DNA from: an uncultured Pirellulaceae bacterium
GTDB lineage: Bacteria > Planctomycetota > Planctomycetia > Pirellulales > Pirellulaceae
Direction: 5' to 3'
Assembly (NCBI GenBank): GCA_937928215.1
Contig: CALFWL010000080.1
Location: 1-48,715, forward strand
Length of the DNA: 48,715 nt
The position numbers and the translations under genes are program-made. How positions within the stretch are numbered: the stretch's first letter is position 1; every line of letters begins with the position of its first letter. The notes beneath the pieces are model-generated. The model saw only the letters and a list, made by a program, of their open reading frames with translations, had not been told where the DNA came from and made no database searches. Of the stretch, positions 29,596 through 38,386 are shown piece after piece.

Positions 29596-30672
29596 ATGCT
29601 GATCGACGACATGGCGAGCCGCTGCGGAGAGTGGCTGCGCGGGAGCGGTCCGGAATCTGATATCGTGATGAGCAGCCGAATTCGGCTGGCTCGTAACCTA
29701 GCCGATTATCCGTTCATCCAGCGTTGCACCGATATCGATCGGGCGAACATCGAATCGACGGTGCGCGAACGGTTGGAGCGTAGCGAGAGCCTGAAAGATC
29801 TGACGTTCATCAACGTTGCGGATCTTGAACTGATCGATCGACAGTTTCTGGTGGAACGTCAGCTGATCAGTCGTGAACACGCGAACTCAGACGGTGCTAG
29901 AGCGGTCGCGATTGACAGTAATGAACGTTGCAGCCTGATGGTGAATGAAGAAGACCATCTTCGAATTCAGGTCATGAAAAGCGGTTTTGATCTGGAAGGA
30001 GCTTGGAAGCAGATCGACAGTTTGGACGATTCGATCGAAGAACAGCTGACCTATGCCTTCAACCCGAACTTGGGCTACCTGACGGCGTGCCCTACCAATG
30101 TTGGTACCGGGATGCGAGTCAGCGTACTGGTTCATCTGCCGGCGTTGGTGATTACCAAGCAGATCGAAAAAGTTTTTCGTAGCTTGCAACGAATCAACTT
30201 GGTCGTGCGTGGTTTGTACGGCGAGGGGTCGCAGGCGATGGGCGACTTCTACCAAGTCAGTAATCAAGTGACCTTGGGAAAAACCGAGGCTGAGTTGGTT
30301 CAGCAGGTGGGGGATGTCGTGCCGGTGGTGATCGACTACGAACGCAAGGCGCGCGATTTCCTGATCAACGAGCAGCAGAACGATTTGTTTGACCGAGTCA
30401 GTCGAGCTTATGGCACCTTGCAGAACGCTCGCCAGATCAGCAGCGAGGAAACGATGTTCTTGCTGTCACGAGTCCGAATGGGAATCAACTTAGGGCTGAT
30501 TGGCGACCTCGAAATCCCCAAAATCAACCAGCTGTTCATTCATACTCAGCCTGCTCATTTGCAAAAGCTGTATCAGTCGACGCTCGATACGGATGAGCGA
30601 AACGTCGAGCGTGCCAAATATTTGAAGGGGCAGCTGAAGCTCAGCCGCGAAGGCGATCCTGATCAGAATTGA
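29596..30672 (+). CDS. mcsB: Protein arginine kinase McsB
   Basis: McsB phosphorylates arginine residues in proteins, in Bacillus marking them for ClpCP degradation. The 358-aa phosphagen-kinase-like domain has VMSSRIRLARNLADYPF, the active-site MVNEEDHLRIQ, LTACPTNVGTGMRVSVLVHL and GLYGEGSQAMGDFYQVSNQ, all conserved, plus the C-terminal helical region with RVRMGINLGLI. Catalytic Glu and Arg positions look intact. It follows mcsA, so an operon is likely. With no CtsR or ClpC nearby, the target system must be encoded elsewhere or differ from that of Firmicutes. Confidence 0.95.
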   Translation: MLIDDMASRCGEWLRGSGPESDIVMSSRIRLARNLADYPFIQRCTDIDRANIESTVRERLERSESLKDLTFINVADLELIDRQFLVERQLISREHANSDGARAVAIDSNERCSLMVNEEDHLRIQVMKSGFDLEGAWKQIDSLDDSIEEQLTYAFNPNLGYLTACPTNVGTGMRVSVLVHLPALVITKQIEKVFRSLQRINLVVRGLYGEGSQAMGDFYQVSNQVTLGKTEAELVQQVGDVVPVVIDYERKARDFLINEQQNDLFDRVSRAYGTLQNARQISSEETMFLLSRVRMGINLGLIGDLEIPKINQLFIHTQPAHLQKLYQSTLDTDERNVERAKYLKGQLKLSREGDPDQN

Positions 30673-30772
30673 TTAAATATCAGTTTCTCTGCCTGTGGAT
30701 GGCTTGAATTGTTGGGATTTCACGTGGCCGCGCGGGACTCGATCATGGCACGTGGGTTAGACGGTTGTTAGA

Positions 30773-30798
30773 GTAAGGGAGCGATTGCGGTCCCTTAC
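30773..30798. repeat. Inverted repeat upstream of acyl ligase-like gene
   Basis: GTAAGGGA (30773-30780) and TCCCTTAC (30791-30798) are perfect 8-bp arms around a 10-base loop, 86 bp before the next gene. It may be a terminator for mcsB, an operator, or a REP-like element. Confidence 0.5.
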
Positions 30799-30884
30799 GG
30801 CGTGCAGGCAATCAGCGTTTGTGACGCAAGAAACCGGACGGTTTCCCTTCGTAACGTTTCCCCTCGATAACTCAACGCGGCAAG

Positions 30885-32009
30885 ATGACCAACACTCCAA
30901 ATAACGACCTCGATTCGGCAATCGCAACGGCGAAAAAGCAGCTCGATCAGCATACCGTTGAGATTGTTCAGCGACATTTCCACGAATCGACCGGGTGCCC
31001 ATTCTGGCTGCAGAAGAAGTCGGAACTGAACTTCGATCCGTTGACCGAAGTGAAATGCTATGACGATCTGAAGAAGTTTCCTCTGTTCGAAGACGATTGG
31101 CTGCGAGGCGGTCCGGTCGAACGATGGCGGATGAAAGACCACGCTGATCGACCGACTTACGTTTTTGAAACAGGCGGTACGACGGGTGTGCCGAAGAGCC
31201 GAGTCGTCGTCGATGATTTTCGCACCGACTACGAAGTCTTCAGTCACACGCTGCCTGACGAGTATTTTCCTCGCGGAGGAAACTGGTTGATGCTGGGGCC
31301 GTCTGGGCCAAGGCGTTTGCGGTTGGCGGTCGAACATCTGGCTCAGTATCGCGGCGGAATCAGTTTTTGCATCGACCTTGATCCTCGCTGGGTCGTCAAG
31401 CTGATCAAGAAAGGCTGGATGGACCATCTGGAGGAATACAAAAAACACTGCATCGATCAGGCGATCACGATCCTGACGGCCAATCACAACATCAAGTGCA
31501 TGTTCGGCACGCCCAAGTTGATCGAGTCGCTATGCCTAGAGCTGGAAGAGCGAGACATGACGCTGGCGGAAACGGGTGTGACGGGAATTTTTTCAGGCGG
31601 GACGGAATTCACGCCTCAGTGGACTCGGTATTGCGTCGAAGAATTGTTTGGCGGTCCACCAGAAGAGAGTGGCATCTACATGACGCCGACTTATGGCAAC
31701 ACACTGATGGGCCTAGCGTGCAGCAAGCCGGTGACTGCCGAGGAGAAGTACAAGATTTCTTATTACGCGCCGCAGCCACGTGCCGTCACGGAAGTGATGG
31801 AGTTTGATGACTCGAATCAGGCGGTCGGTTACGGCGAAACGGGTCGTGTGAAATTGACAACACTGACGCCCGAGTTTTTTGTGCCGGGATTTCTTGAGCG
31901 TGACGAAGGCGAACGCGAAAAACCTTTCGACAAATTCCCATGGGACGGTGTCAGCGGCGTGCGTCCGTATCATAAGCTGGCGTCCGCGACGACGGTGGGT
32001 GTGTACTAG
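30885..32009 (+). CDS. AMP-binding (ANL superfamily) acyl ligase-like protein
   Basis: Expected to adenylate a carboxylic acid. The phosphate-loop motif FETGGTTGVPKSR is at about residues 92-104, GIFSGGTEFTP is the A4-like region, and YMTPTYGNTLMG matches the aromatic/A5 motif. At 374 aa it stops before the small C-terminal lid of full acyl-CoA synthetases, a size close to PaaK-like and LuxE acyl-protein synthetase domains. The next two genes encode an aldehyde dehydrogenase and an iron alcohol dehydrogenase, so acid activation followed by reduction, or the reverse, is a reasonable model. Substrate unknown. Confidence 0.75.
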   Translation: MTNTPNNDLDSAIATAKKQLDQHTVEIVQRHFHESTGCPFWLQKKSELNFDPLTEVKCYDDLKKFPLFEDDWLRGGPVERWRMKDHADRPTYVFETGGTTGVPKSRVVVDDFRTDYEVFSHTLPDEYFPRGGNWLMLGPSGPRRLRLAVEHLAQYRGGISFCIDLDPRWVVKLIKKGWMDHLEEYKKHCIDQAITILTANHNIKCMFGTPKLIESLCLELEERDMTLAETGVTGIFSGGTEFTPQWTRYCVEELFGGPPEESGIYMTPTYGNTLMGLACSKPVTAEEKYKISYYAPQPRAVTEVMEFDDSNQAVGYGETGRVKLTTLTPEFFVPGFLERDEGEREKPFDKFPWDGVSGVRPYHKLASATTVGVY

Positions 32010-32091
32010 CGGCGAGCGAAGTGCCTCGGACTGACGAGTGACCAAGAGCCGTTGAGATTTTCTAAGTAATAACCTCACGACGAGAGTAGTG

Positions 32092-32159
32092 TCACGCAAA
32101 GGCGCAAATTTCGCGACGTCCGATGAGAAAGGCTTTGCGTGCTTCGCACCTTTGCGTGA
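32092..32159. repeat. Inverted repeat of the cacgcaaagg type
   Basis: TCACGCAAAGG (32092-32102) and CCTTTGCGTGA (32149-32159) are perfect arms. The minus-strand translation reads SRKGAKHAKPF and FAPLRD, a phrase I know from many spurious genes that arise from a widespread non-coding repeat. It fills the gap between the acyl ligase-like gene and the aldehyde dehydrogenase gene. Confidence 0.65.
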
Positions 32160-32189
32160 TACCATTAATCAAAAATTGGAAGCGGAAAC

Positions 32190-33629
32190 ATGTTAGATAT
32201 TCCTGTCATTCGTTGGGGAAAGCCTTACGAGTCGCTCGAGAAAACGGAAGTCGTCCATTTCAATACGGGGGAGCCGATCGCGTCCGTCAGTGCGGCCAAT
32301 GGTGGGTTGGTTTCGCGCGATATGCGGAAGGCTCAACAGGCTCGCAATCGGCTGCGGGAATTCTCTTGTGAAGATTTGATTGCCAAGGTTGGCAAAGCGG
32401 CGGATTGTTTTGAGAACGATACCCTGACGTTGGGCAATGGAACTCAGTCGCCGGACGAGTTTGTACATCATCAGTCCGCGTCGACGGGCTTGCCCGAACA
32501 TATGTGTCGCAGCAACATGGCGAAGAATTGCTTTGTTATGCGGAACATGACCGAGATTCTGGACTGCCTGACTCGCGGGTTGGACTTGGGCATTCTTACC
32601 AATGGTTACGGAACCGAATCGCGCGGGGTGATCGTTAGTTATCAGGCTCAGACGCCTGTGCTCGGTGCCGTATTGCCCTCGAATTCGCCGGGTGTGCACA
32701 CGCTTTGGCTGCCCGCGATCCCGTTGCAGATGGGGTTGGTGCTGAAGCCCGGATCGCAGGAGCCATGGACCGCGTATCGCGTTGCAGCGGCGTTCGAAGC
32801 GGCAGGAATTCCGCCGGAAGTGATTTCCCTTTATCCGGGCGGCCACGATGTGGGCAGTGCTTTGATGACCAGTTGCGATCGAAGCATGATTTTCGGCAGT
32901 CAGAAAACAATCGATCAATACGCGGGCAATCCGGGAGTCCAAGTTCACGGGCCGGGTTTTTCCAAAATTTTTCTGGGTGACGATTGCGTCGACCGTTGGG
33001 AAGAATACATCGATGTGATGGCAGAAAGCATTTACATCAATGGTGGTCGCAGTTGCATCAACTGTTCGGGCATCTGGGCATCGCGCCACACCAAAGAGAT
33101 TGCGCAGGCGCTCGCGGAACGGTTGGGGCCGATTGATGCGTTGCCTCCGGATGATCCGAAGGCCGGTCTGGCCGCGTTTACTGTCCCCGGAATGGGCAAG
33201 GCGGTTTGGGATATGATCAAACAAGACCTTGAGGCCGACGGAGTGACAGATTGCACCGCTGAGTACGGTGACCGTGTGGTGGAATTGGAACGCGCTTCCT
33301 ACCTGCGGCCAGTGATTGCTCATGCGTCCAGCCCCGAGTGTGAGATCGCCAACAAGGAGTTCATGTTCCCCTTCGCAACGGTTGTCGAATGTCCGCAGGC
33401 GAAAATGATCAAAGCAGCCGGACCGACGTTGGTGGGAACCGCGATCACTGATGACCCGAATTGGATCGATCAGCTTTTGTCGGCGACTAACATCGACCGT
33501 TTGAACGTCGGGCCGGTGCCGACCAACCGATTGAACTGGCTTCAGCCTCACGAAGGGAATATCATTGATTTCCTGTTCCGGTCACGAGCCTACCAGGTCG
33601 CCGAGAACAAAGTCGCTGCCATGGCGTAG
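32190..33629 (+). CDS. Aldehyde dehydrogenase superfamily protein
   Basis: This 479-aa protein belongs to the NAD(P)-dependent aldehyde dehydrogenase superfamily. The nucleophile cysteine is in YINGGRSCINCSGIWASR (about residue 287), AVLPSNSPGVHTLWLPAIPL and LVLKPGSQEPWTAYRVA form the cofactor-binding part, and NKEFMFPFATVVE closes the site. A canonical catalytic-base Glu motif is not obvious, which is more like acylating (CoA- or acyl-enzyme-using) members. It lies between the acyl ligase-like and alcohol dehydrogenase genes. The ATG has a GGA-rich ribosome site upstream (GGAAGCGGAAAC). Confidence 0.88.
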   Translation: MLDIPVIRWGKPYESLEKTEVVHFNTGEPIASVSAANGGLVSRDMRKAQQARNRLREFSCEDLIAKVGKAADCFENDTLTLGNGTQSPDEFVHHQSASTGLPEHMCRSNMAKNCFVMRNMTEILDCLTRGLDLGILTNGYGTESRGVIVSYQAQTPVLGAVLPSNSPGVHTLWLPAIPLQMGLVLKPGSQEPWTAYRVAAAFEAAGIPPEVISLYPGGHDVGSALMTSCDRSMIFGSQKTIDQYAGNPGVQVHGPGFSKIFLGDDCVDRWEEYIDVMAESIYINGGRSCINCSGIWASRHTKEIAQALAERLGPIDALPPDDPKAGLAAFTVPGMGKAVWDMIKQDLEADGVTDCTAEYGDRVVELERASYLRPVIAHASSPECEIANKEFMFPFATVVECPQAKMIKAAGPTLVGTAITDDPNWIDQLLSATNIDRLNVGPVPTNRLNWLQPHEGNIIDFLFRSRAYQVAENKVAAMA

Positions 33630-33739
33630 TTGGATCAGGGCCGTGGCGCGTTGCTTGTTGGCTTCGTGGTCTTGCCTCAAGCCGCAGCGCCAATCATTGG
33701 CCGCGTTTTCTTTTAACTCTGTTTCATCCCTGCCGCGTC

Positions 33740-34897
33740 ATGCAACCATTCGATTTTGTCATGCGGACGCGCGTTGTGTCGGGTGAAAACTCACTCGCGC
33801 GAATAGGGAGGTTGGCCGCTGAGCTGACAACCGGACGAGTGTTGCTGGTGACCGATCCCGGCATCGTTGCGGCCGGTCACGTCGAGCGGGCTGTTGCGGC
33901 GATTCAAGCCGAGAATCTTGAGGTGCATGTATTCGATGGAGCGGCCGAGAACCCGACCACCGAAGATGTTGATCGTGGCGTGCAGATCGCGAAAGAGGTT
34001 CAGCCGGATCTATTGATTGGCCTAGGTGGCGGAAGCTCAATGGATTGCGCGAAGGGGATAAATTTTATCCACTGTTGCGGCGGGACGATGCATGACTATG
34101 CGGGCGTCGGAAAAGCGACCGCTCCTTTGCTGCCAATGATTGCTGTGCCGACGACTGCGGGAACGGGTAGCGAGCTTCAATCGTTTGCGCTGATTTCTGA
34201 CGCGAAGACTCATGTGAAGATGGCGTGCGGCGATCCAGCGGCAAGTTGTCGGTTTGCGATTCTAGACCCTTTGTTGACGCTGACTCAGCCACGTAACGTC
34301 ACCGCGTTGACGGGGATCGATGCGATCTCTCATGCGATCGAGACGATGGTGACCACTCGTCGCAATCCGGTCTCCCGAATGTTTTCAGTCACGTCTTGGA
34401 AGTGCCTGGCCAATTATTTCGAAGTCGTCATGAATTCGCCCGATGATGTTGAAGCTCGATCAGCGATGCAACTGGGGGCGGCTTGGGCCGGGCTGGCGAT
34501 CGAGAATTCGATGTTGGGAGCCAGTCACGCGTTGGCTAATCCGTTGACTGCCAAGTTTGGAATTGCGCATGGCCAAGCGGTCGGATTGATGTTGCCTCAT
34601 GTGATTCGCTTCAATGGGCGAGATGAAGGTTGCCAGCAAGCTTACGCAGAATTGTTGTCGTACGGAATCGCAGCAGAGAAAGTTTCGAACACCAAGAACG
34701 CGGCGGAAACGCTTGCGAAGCGAGTTGCTCATCTGGTCGAGGTTGCCGGAATGAAGCTGAAGCTATCCGATTTGAACGTGACGGAAGAACATTTTTCCGC
34801 CATGGCAGCGGATGCGTCAAAGCAGTGGACGGGAACGTTTAACCCTGTGCCAGTCGACGAAAACGACCTGCTGCAACTTTATCGGAACGCCGTGTAG
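33740..34897 (+). CDS. Iron-containing (type III) alcohol dehydrogenase
   Basis: The 385-aa enzyme interconverts alcohol and aldehyde with NAD(P)H and a divalent metal. GLGGGSSMDCAKGINFIH is the nucleotide-binding loop, VPTTAGTGSE follows, and metal ligands are seen in LTGIDAISHAIE (Asp, His), NSMLGASHALANPL (His) and FGIAHGQAV (His). It lies 110 bp downstream of the aldehyde dehydrogenase and completes an acid/aldehyde/alcohol trio. No signal peptide, so it acts in the cytoplasm. Physiological substrate unknown. Confidence 0.93.
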   Translation: MQPFDFVMRTRVVSGENSLARIGRLAAELTTGRVLLVTDPGIVAAGHVERAVAAIQAENLEVHVFDGAAENPTTEDVDRGVQIAKEVQPDLLIGLGGGSSMDCAKGINFIHCCGGTMHDYAGVGKATAPLLPMIAVPTTAGTGSELQSFALISDAKTHVKMACGDPAASCRFAILDPLLTLTQPRNVTALTGIDAISHAIETMVTTRRNPVSRMFSVTSWKCLANYFEVVMNSPDDVEARSAMQLGAAWAGLAIENSMLGASHALANPLTAKFGIAHGQAVGLMLPHVIRFNGRDEGCQQAYAELLSYGIAAEKVSNTKNAAETLAKRVAHLVEVAGMKLKLSDLNVTEEHFSAMAADASKQWTGTFNPVPVDENDLLQLYRNAV

Positions 34898-34953
34898 GCT
34901 GAGGTGTTAAACTTGAGACGTCAGCAAGAACGAGCAAGTATTCAGAATCTCCC

Positions 34954-36120
34954 ATGACCTTTCGCCGAAAAAACGCATCGAAATTGTTTGGGTTGGCAGC
35001 AGTTTTTTTCACCTGCCTAGCCTTCGCGTCTGAAACAACTGCTCAATCGAGCGACGAAGGTTGGCATTGGTTCCGGGGCGATGCAGGATCATCCGGCGTC
35101 GCAAAAACAACGCTGCCCGCCGAGCCCGAAGTGATTTGGAAGCACAAGGTGGACAAAGGCTCTTTTGAGAGCACGCCCGTCATTATCGCAGCCGATAAGC
35201 GTCCTCCGATGGTGGTCATCGGTGACTTGGACGGTCGGATCATCGCGTTGGACTTCAGGGGAGGGAAGTTGCTGTGGGAACGAGACCTTGGTGAACTTGG
35301 TTTCACGGCGGCGGCCGTTTCTCACCAAGGGAGGATCTTCATTGGTGACTTTGATGGTTTCTTTCATTGCCTTGATCTGGATGGCAAACCCATTTGGAAA
35401 TACCAGGCAGAAGGTGAGGTCATGGGAAGCGCAAACTTCTACAAAGACTTGGTCCTCTTTGGTGCCCAAGACGGATGTTTATATGCGGTGAATCGTGAGA
35501 CCGGAAAATTGGTTTGGAAATATGAGGCCGATGACCAGATTCAATGCTCCACCACCGTGGTCGACAATCGCGCGTTTCTTGCTGGCTGTGATGGGAAACT
35601 ACACATCATCGATCTGGATACTGGTAAAGATGTCGCCAAGGTTAATATCGAATCACCAACCGGAACGACCCCTGCCACGATGAAGGATCGAGTCTACTTT
35701 GGCACGCAGCAGGGAGCGTTTTTGGCCATCGATTGGAAGCAAGCAAAGATCGATTGGCAACGTGACGATCCGCTGGGCGGGACGACGATCGTCGCGTCGG
35801 CGGCCGTGAGCGATCGACAGGTTGTTTACTCGGTCCGAAATCGTCAGGTGATTTCGCTCGATCCCCGCAACGGCAAAGAACGTTGGGTCACGCGGCTGAA
35901 AAGTAAGGCGGATGCTTCGCCTGTGATTGTAGGTGACCGAGTGTTGATTGCGACAACCGATGGCCGATTGTTTCTGCTCGATCAGGAAACGGGTGATTCT
36001 GTCTGGCAGACGCAGCTCAACGGGTCGATTATTGGCTCGCCCGCCGTGGCATTCGAACGATTAGTCGTTGCGACTGATCGGGGGCTGGTCTATTGTCTAG
36101 GTTCATCTAAAAAAGAATAA
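34954..36120 (+). CDS. Exported PQQ-like beta-propeller protein
   Basis: The 388-aa protein starts with a signal peptide (LFGLAAVFFTCLAFASETTAQ) and then carries about seven propeller blades marked by tryptophan-docking repeats such as GGKLLWERDLG, DGKPIWKYQAEG, TGKLVWKYEAD and TGDSVWQTQL. It resembles BamB/PQQ-type propellers, but no alcohol-dehydrogenase active site is visible, so cofactor binding is uncertain. It ends 14 bp before the radical SAM gene, which makes one transcript likely, although one product is periplasmic and the other cytoplasmic. Confidence 0.9.
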   Translation: MTFRRKNASKLFGLAAVFFTCLAFASETTAQSSDEGWHWFRGDAGSSGVAKTTLPAEPEVIWKHKVDKGSFESTPVIIAADKRPPMVVIGDLDGRIIALDFRGGKLLWERDLGELGFTAAAVSHQGRIFIGDFDGFFHCLDLDGKPIWKYQAEGEVMGSANFYKDLVLFGAQDGCLYAVNRETGKLVWKYEADDQIQCSTTVVDNRAFLAGCDGKLHIIDLDTGKDVAKVNIESPTGTTPATMKDRVYFGTQQGAFLAIDWKQAKIDWQRDDPLGGTTIVASAAVSDRQVVYSVRNRQVISLDPRNGKERWVTRLKSKADASPVIVGDRVLIATTDGRLFLLDQETGDSVWQTQLNGSIIGSPAVAFERLVVATDRGLVYCLGSSKKE

Positions 36121-36134
36121 GCGGCGCGAGAAGC

Positions 36135-37448
36135 ATGGCTGAAAGCTCAAAAACCGAAGTTGGCAGTTACTTCATTTCCAACTACCCCCCGTTTTCTCAA
36201 TGGACGGGAGATAAATTGGACGATGTCGAACGCGCGCTGTCGCAACCGCCTCGGCCTGACGTGCCGTTAGGTTTGTATCTGCACATTCCGTTCTGCCGGA
36301 AGCGTTGCAAGTTCTGCTACTTCAAAGTTTTCACCGATCAAAACGCCAAAGACATTGAAGCGTATGTTTCTGCCCTGTGTCGCGAGATTGAACTGGTCAG
36401 CCAGCAACCGGTGATGGGAGACCGGCCGTTTCGTTTCGTGTACTTCGGTGGTGGCACTCCGTCTTTTTTGAGCGTGCGTCAGCTGCGATCGTTGGTCGAG
36501 CGCCTTCAGGCGAACATCAATTGGGACAAGGCCGAAGAAGTCACCTTCGAGTGTGAGCCCGGCACGTTGCAAGAAAGCAAGGTTCACGCACTGCGTGAGC
36601 TTGGGGTGACTCGGTTGAGCCTCGGGATCGAAAACTTTAGCGATTCGATCCTTGAGGAAAATGGACGGGCTCATCTGACGAAGGAAGTGTACAAAGCGTG
36701 GGATTGGATTCAGGCCGCAGACTTTGCCAACGTGAACATCGACTTGATCTCCGGGATGGTCGGAGAAAACTGGGATAACTGGAAACACAACATCCGCGAA
36801 ACGATCAAGTTGTCGCCCCATAGTGTCACGATCTACCAGATGGAGCTGCCCTTCAACACGGTTTACAGCAAAGATATTCTCGGCGAAAAAATTGAAACGC
36901 CTGTCGCCGACTGGGACACCAAACGCGAGTGGCTCAACTACGCCTACGACGAATTGCAATCGGCAGGTTACAAGATCAGCAGTGCTTACACGATGGTCAA
37001 GGATCTGAAAGACGACGTCGTCAGTTTCAGCTACCGTGACAATTTATGGCAGGGCTCCGATTTGTTGGCGACCGGTATCGCCAGTTTTGGACATGTTTCG
37101 GGGGTTCATTATCAGAACAAACCCGACATGAAACAGTATCAGGCTGACTTGCTGGAAGAAGGGAAACTGCCATTGGGTCGAGCCTTCACTCCGACCGTTC
37201 ATCAGGCGTTGATCCGTGAGATGATACTTCAGTTAAAGCGAGGATTTCTTGAGGTCGACTATTTTCGTCAAAAATTTGATGCCGACATTGTCGATCACTG
37301 GCGCGAAGAATTTCAGGCTCACCAGGCCGACGGAATGTTGACGTTTGATCAGGACCGAGTCGAATTGACTCGTAAAGGATTCCTGCACGCGGACTCACTG
37401 CTGCCGGTGTTTTTTGAATCCGAGCATCAGGGTGTACGCTATACGTAA
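36135..37448 (+). CDS. HemN-like radical SAM protein
   Basis: The 437-aa protein has the radical SAM CxxxCxxC cluster motif in YLHIPFCRKRCKFCYF (about residues 52-67), the SAM-binding YFGGGTPSFLS, and the GVTRLSLGIENFSD and HSVTIYQMELPFNTV segments shared with HemN/HemW-type coproporphyrinogen oxidase relatives, plus a HemN-like C-terminal domain. Canonical HemN has CxxxCxxCxC; here the residue after the third Cys is Tyr-Phe, closer to HemW-like and uncharacterised groups, so heme synthesis should not be assumed. It follows the propeller gene closely and precedes the lipoyl carrier. Confidence 0.85.
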   Translation: MAESSKTEVGSYFISNYPPFSQWTGDKLDDVERALSQPPRPDVPLGLYLHIPFCRKRCKFCYFKVFTDQNAKDIEAYVSALCREIELVSQQPVMGDRPFRFVYFGGGTPSFLSVRQLRSLVERLQANINWDKAEEVTFECEPGTLQESKVHALRELGVTRLSLGIENFSDSILEENGRAHLTKEVYKAWDWIQAADFANVNIDLISGMVGENWDNWKHNIRETIKLSPHSVTIYQMELPFNTVYSKDILGEKIETPVADWDTKREWLNYAYDELQSAGYKISSAYTMVKDLKDDVVSFSYRDNLWQGSDLLATGIASFGHVSGVHYQNKPDMKQYQADLLEEGKLPLGRAFTPTVHQALIREMILQLKRGFLEVDYFRQKFDADIVDHWREEFQAHQADGMLTFDQDRVELTRKGFLHADSLLPVFFESEHQGVRYT

Positions 37449-37535
37449 AGTTGACACGGCACCGATCGGCGATTGGGTTTTCGATTTTCAGCCTGCTTGA
37501 TTTCCACCGACAATGGCTTTGGCCAGATTCACGCA

Positions 37536-38000
37536 ATGCAAACGCTGACCTTCATGATGGGCGAATTCGCGGCGGAGTTTCCTGCTGATATTTGTTATGC
37601 GAGAAATCACATGTGGGCTCGCACGATCGATGGGCAGGCCGGTCAGTTTCAATTTGGATTTACCGCGTATGCCGTTCGACTGCTTCAGGACGTGTACTTT
37701 CTGGATTGGTTGTTTGATGCACCGGGGGACTTGCGCGATGGGCAGGAGATTGGCACGATTGAGAGCAAGAAAGCGGAAAGCTCGTTGTACTCGCCAGTGG
37801 AAGGTCAACTGTTGGCTTTTAACGATGAACTGATGGAAGACCCGTCTGCGATTAACGTCGATAAATACGGTGACGGGTGGCTGTTTACGATGAAATGCAG
37901 CGGTTCGCCGGACTTCATGGATGCCAATGGCTATTTGAGTTATCTTGAAGATGTTTGGGTAAAAACGCAGCGTACAATCAAGGGCCAGCTGAACGATTGA
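37536..38000 (+). CDS. GcvH-like lipoyl carrier protein
   Basis: The 154-aa protein has the glycine-cleavage H-protein fold: RNHMWARTIDGQ opening, QFGFTAYAVRLLQDVYFLDW and GTIESKKAESSLYSPVEGQL, where the second Lys of SKK is the predicted lipoylation site. Standard GcvH is about 125-130 aa; here the tail (FMDANGYLSYLEDVWVKTQR) is a little longer. No gcvP or gcvT is nearby. Its neighbours are a radical SAM gene and a ferredoxin gene, so it may carry lipoyl-bound intermediates in another pathway, as lipoate-binding proteins do in sulfur oxidation. I start at ATG 37536; ATG 37554 is possible. Confidence 0.87.
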   Translation: MQTLTFMMGEFAAEFPADICYARNHMWARTIDGQAGQFQFGFTAYAVRLLQDVYFLDWLFDAPGDLRDGQEIGTIESKKAESSLYSPVEGQLLAFNDELMEDPSAINVDKYGDGWLFTMKCSGSPDFMDANGYLSYLEDVWVKTQRTIKGQLND

Positions 38001-38125
38001 GCACAAGGAGCATTTGGTGTGCTGGGAGGGAGGTCCACTCCGTCGAGTACCAAGGAGTTCGCACGTGACGATTTCGAATGGGAAGGGGAGCAATGGAATG
38101 GGGAAGAATGGAATGGGAGGGGGAG

Positions 38126-38194
38126 GCTCTGTCCGACCCGATAGCTGGCTTACGTTTGTCATTGAACCCGGCTTGGGCGGAGCCGCGCCCTCCC
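38126..38194 (+). repeat. Dispersed GC-rich repeat (copy B)
   Basis: This 69-bp unit matches 10916-10984 (opposite strand) at 57 of 69 positions by eye. Its end merges into the 30-bp tandem array that follows. Confidence 0.8.
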
Positions 38195-38290
38195 AGAATG
38201 GCTTGGGCGGAGCGGTGCCCTCCCGGAACGGCTTGGGCCGAGCCGCGCCCTCCCAGAATGGGCTTGGACGGAGCCGCGCCCTCCCAAAGC
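38170..38290 (+). repeat. Four copies of a 30-bp GC-rich repeat
   Basis: Units beginning GGCTTGGGCGGAGCCGCGCC start at 38170, 38200, 38230 and 38261. Each contains the palindromic core GGGCGGAGCCGCGCCC-type hairpin, with small substitutions (GGAGCGGTGCCC in unit 2). The array fills the gap between the lipoyl carrier and 4Fe-4S genes. Apparent open frames across it are not real genes. Confidence 0.85.
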
Positions 38291-38386
38291 TTGCTTGGAC
38301 TCCTACTATTCAACCGTCGATGAGCAGCTCGGTTTCATCAAGTGATCGACGAATTTCTGAAAACCTCAAACCATAGCCTTTCTACC

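Noticed and set aside
30885-33629. A true luxCDE bioluminescence operon
   Set aside because: There is no luciferase (luxAB) and the proteins only share the general ligase plus dehydrogenase logic with LuxE and LuxC.
36135-37448. Naming the first radical SAM gene hemN or hemW
   Set aside because: The residues after the third cysteine and the neighbours do not match a heme biosynthesis gene, so only the family-level name is justified.
38014-38376. Plus-strand genes across the GC-rich repeat array
   Set aside because: The frames only translate the 30-bp repeat units; several frames and both strands are open at once.
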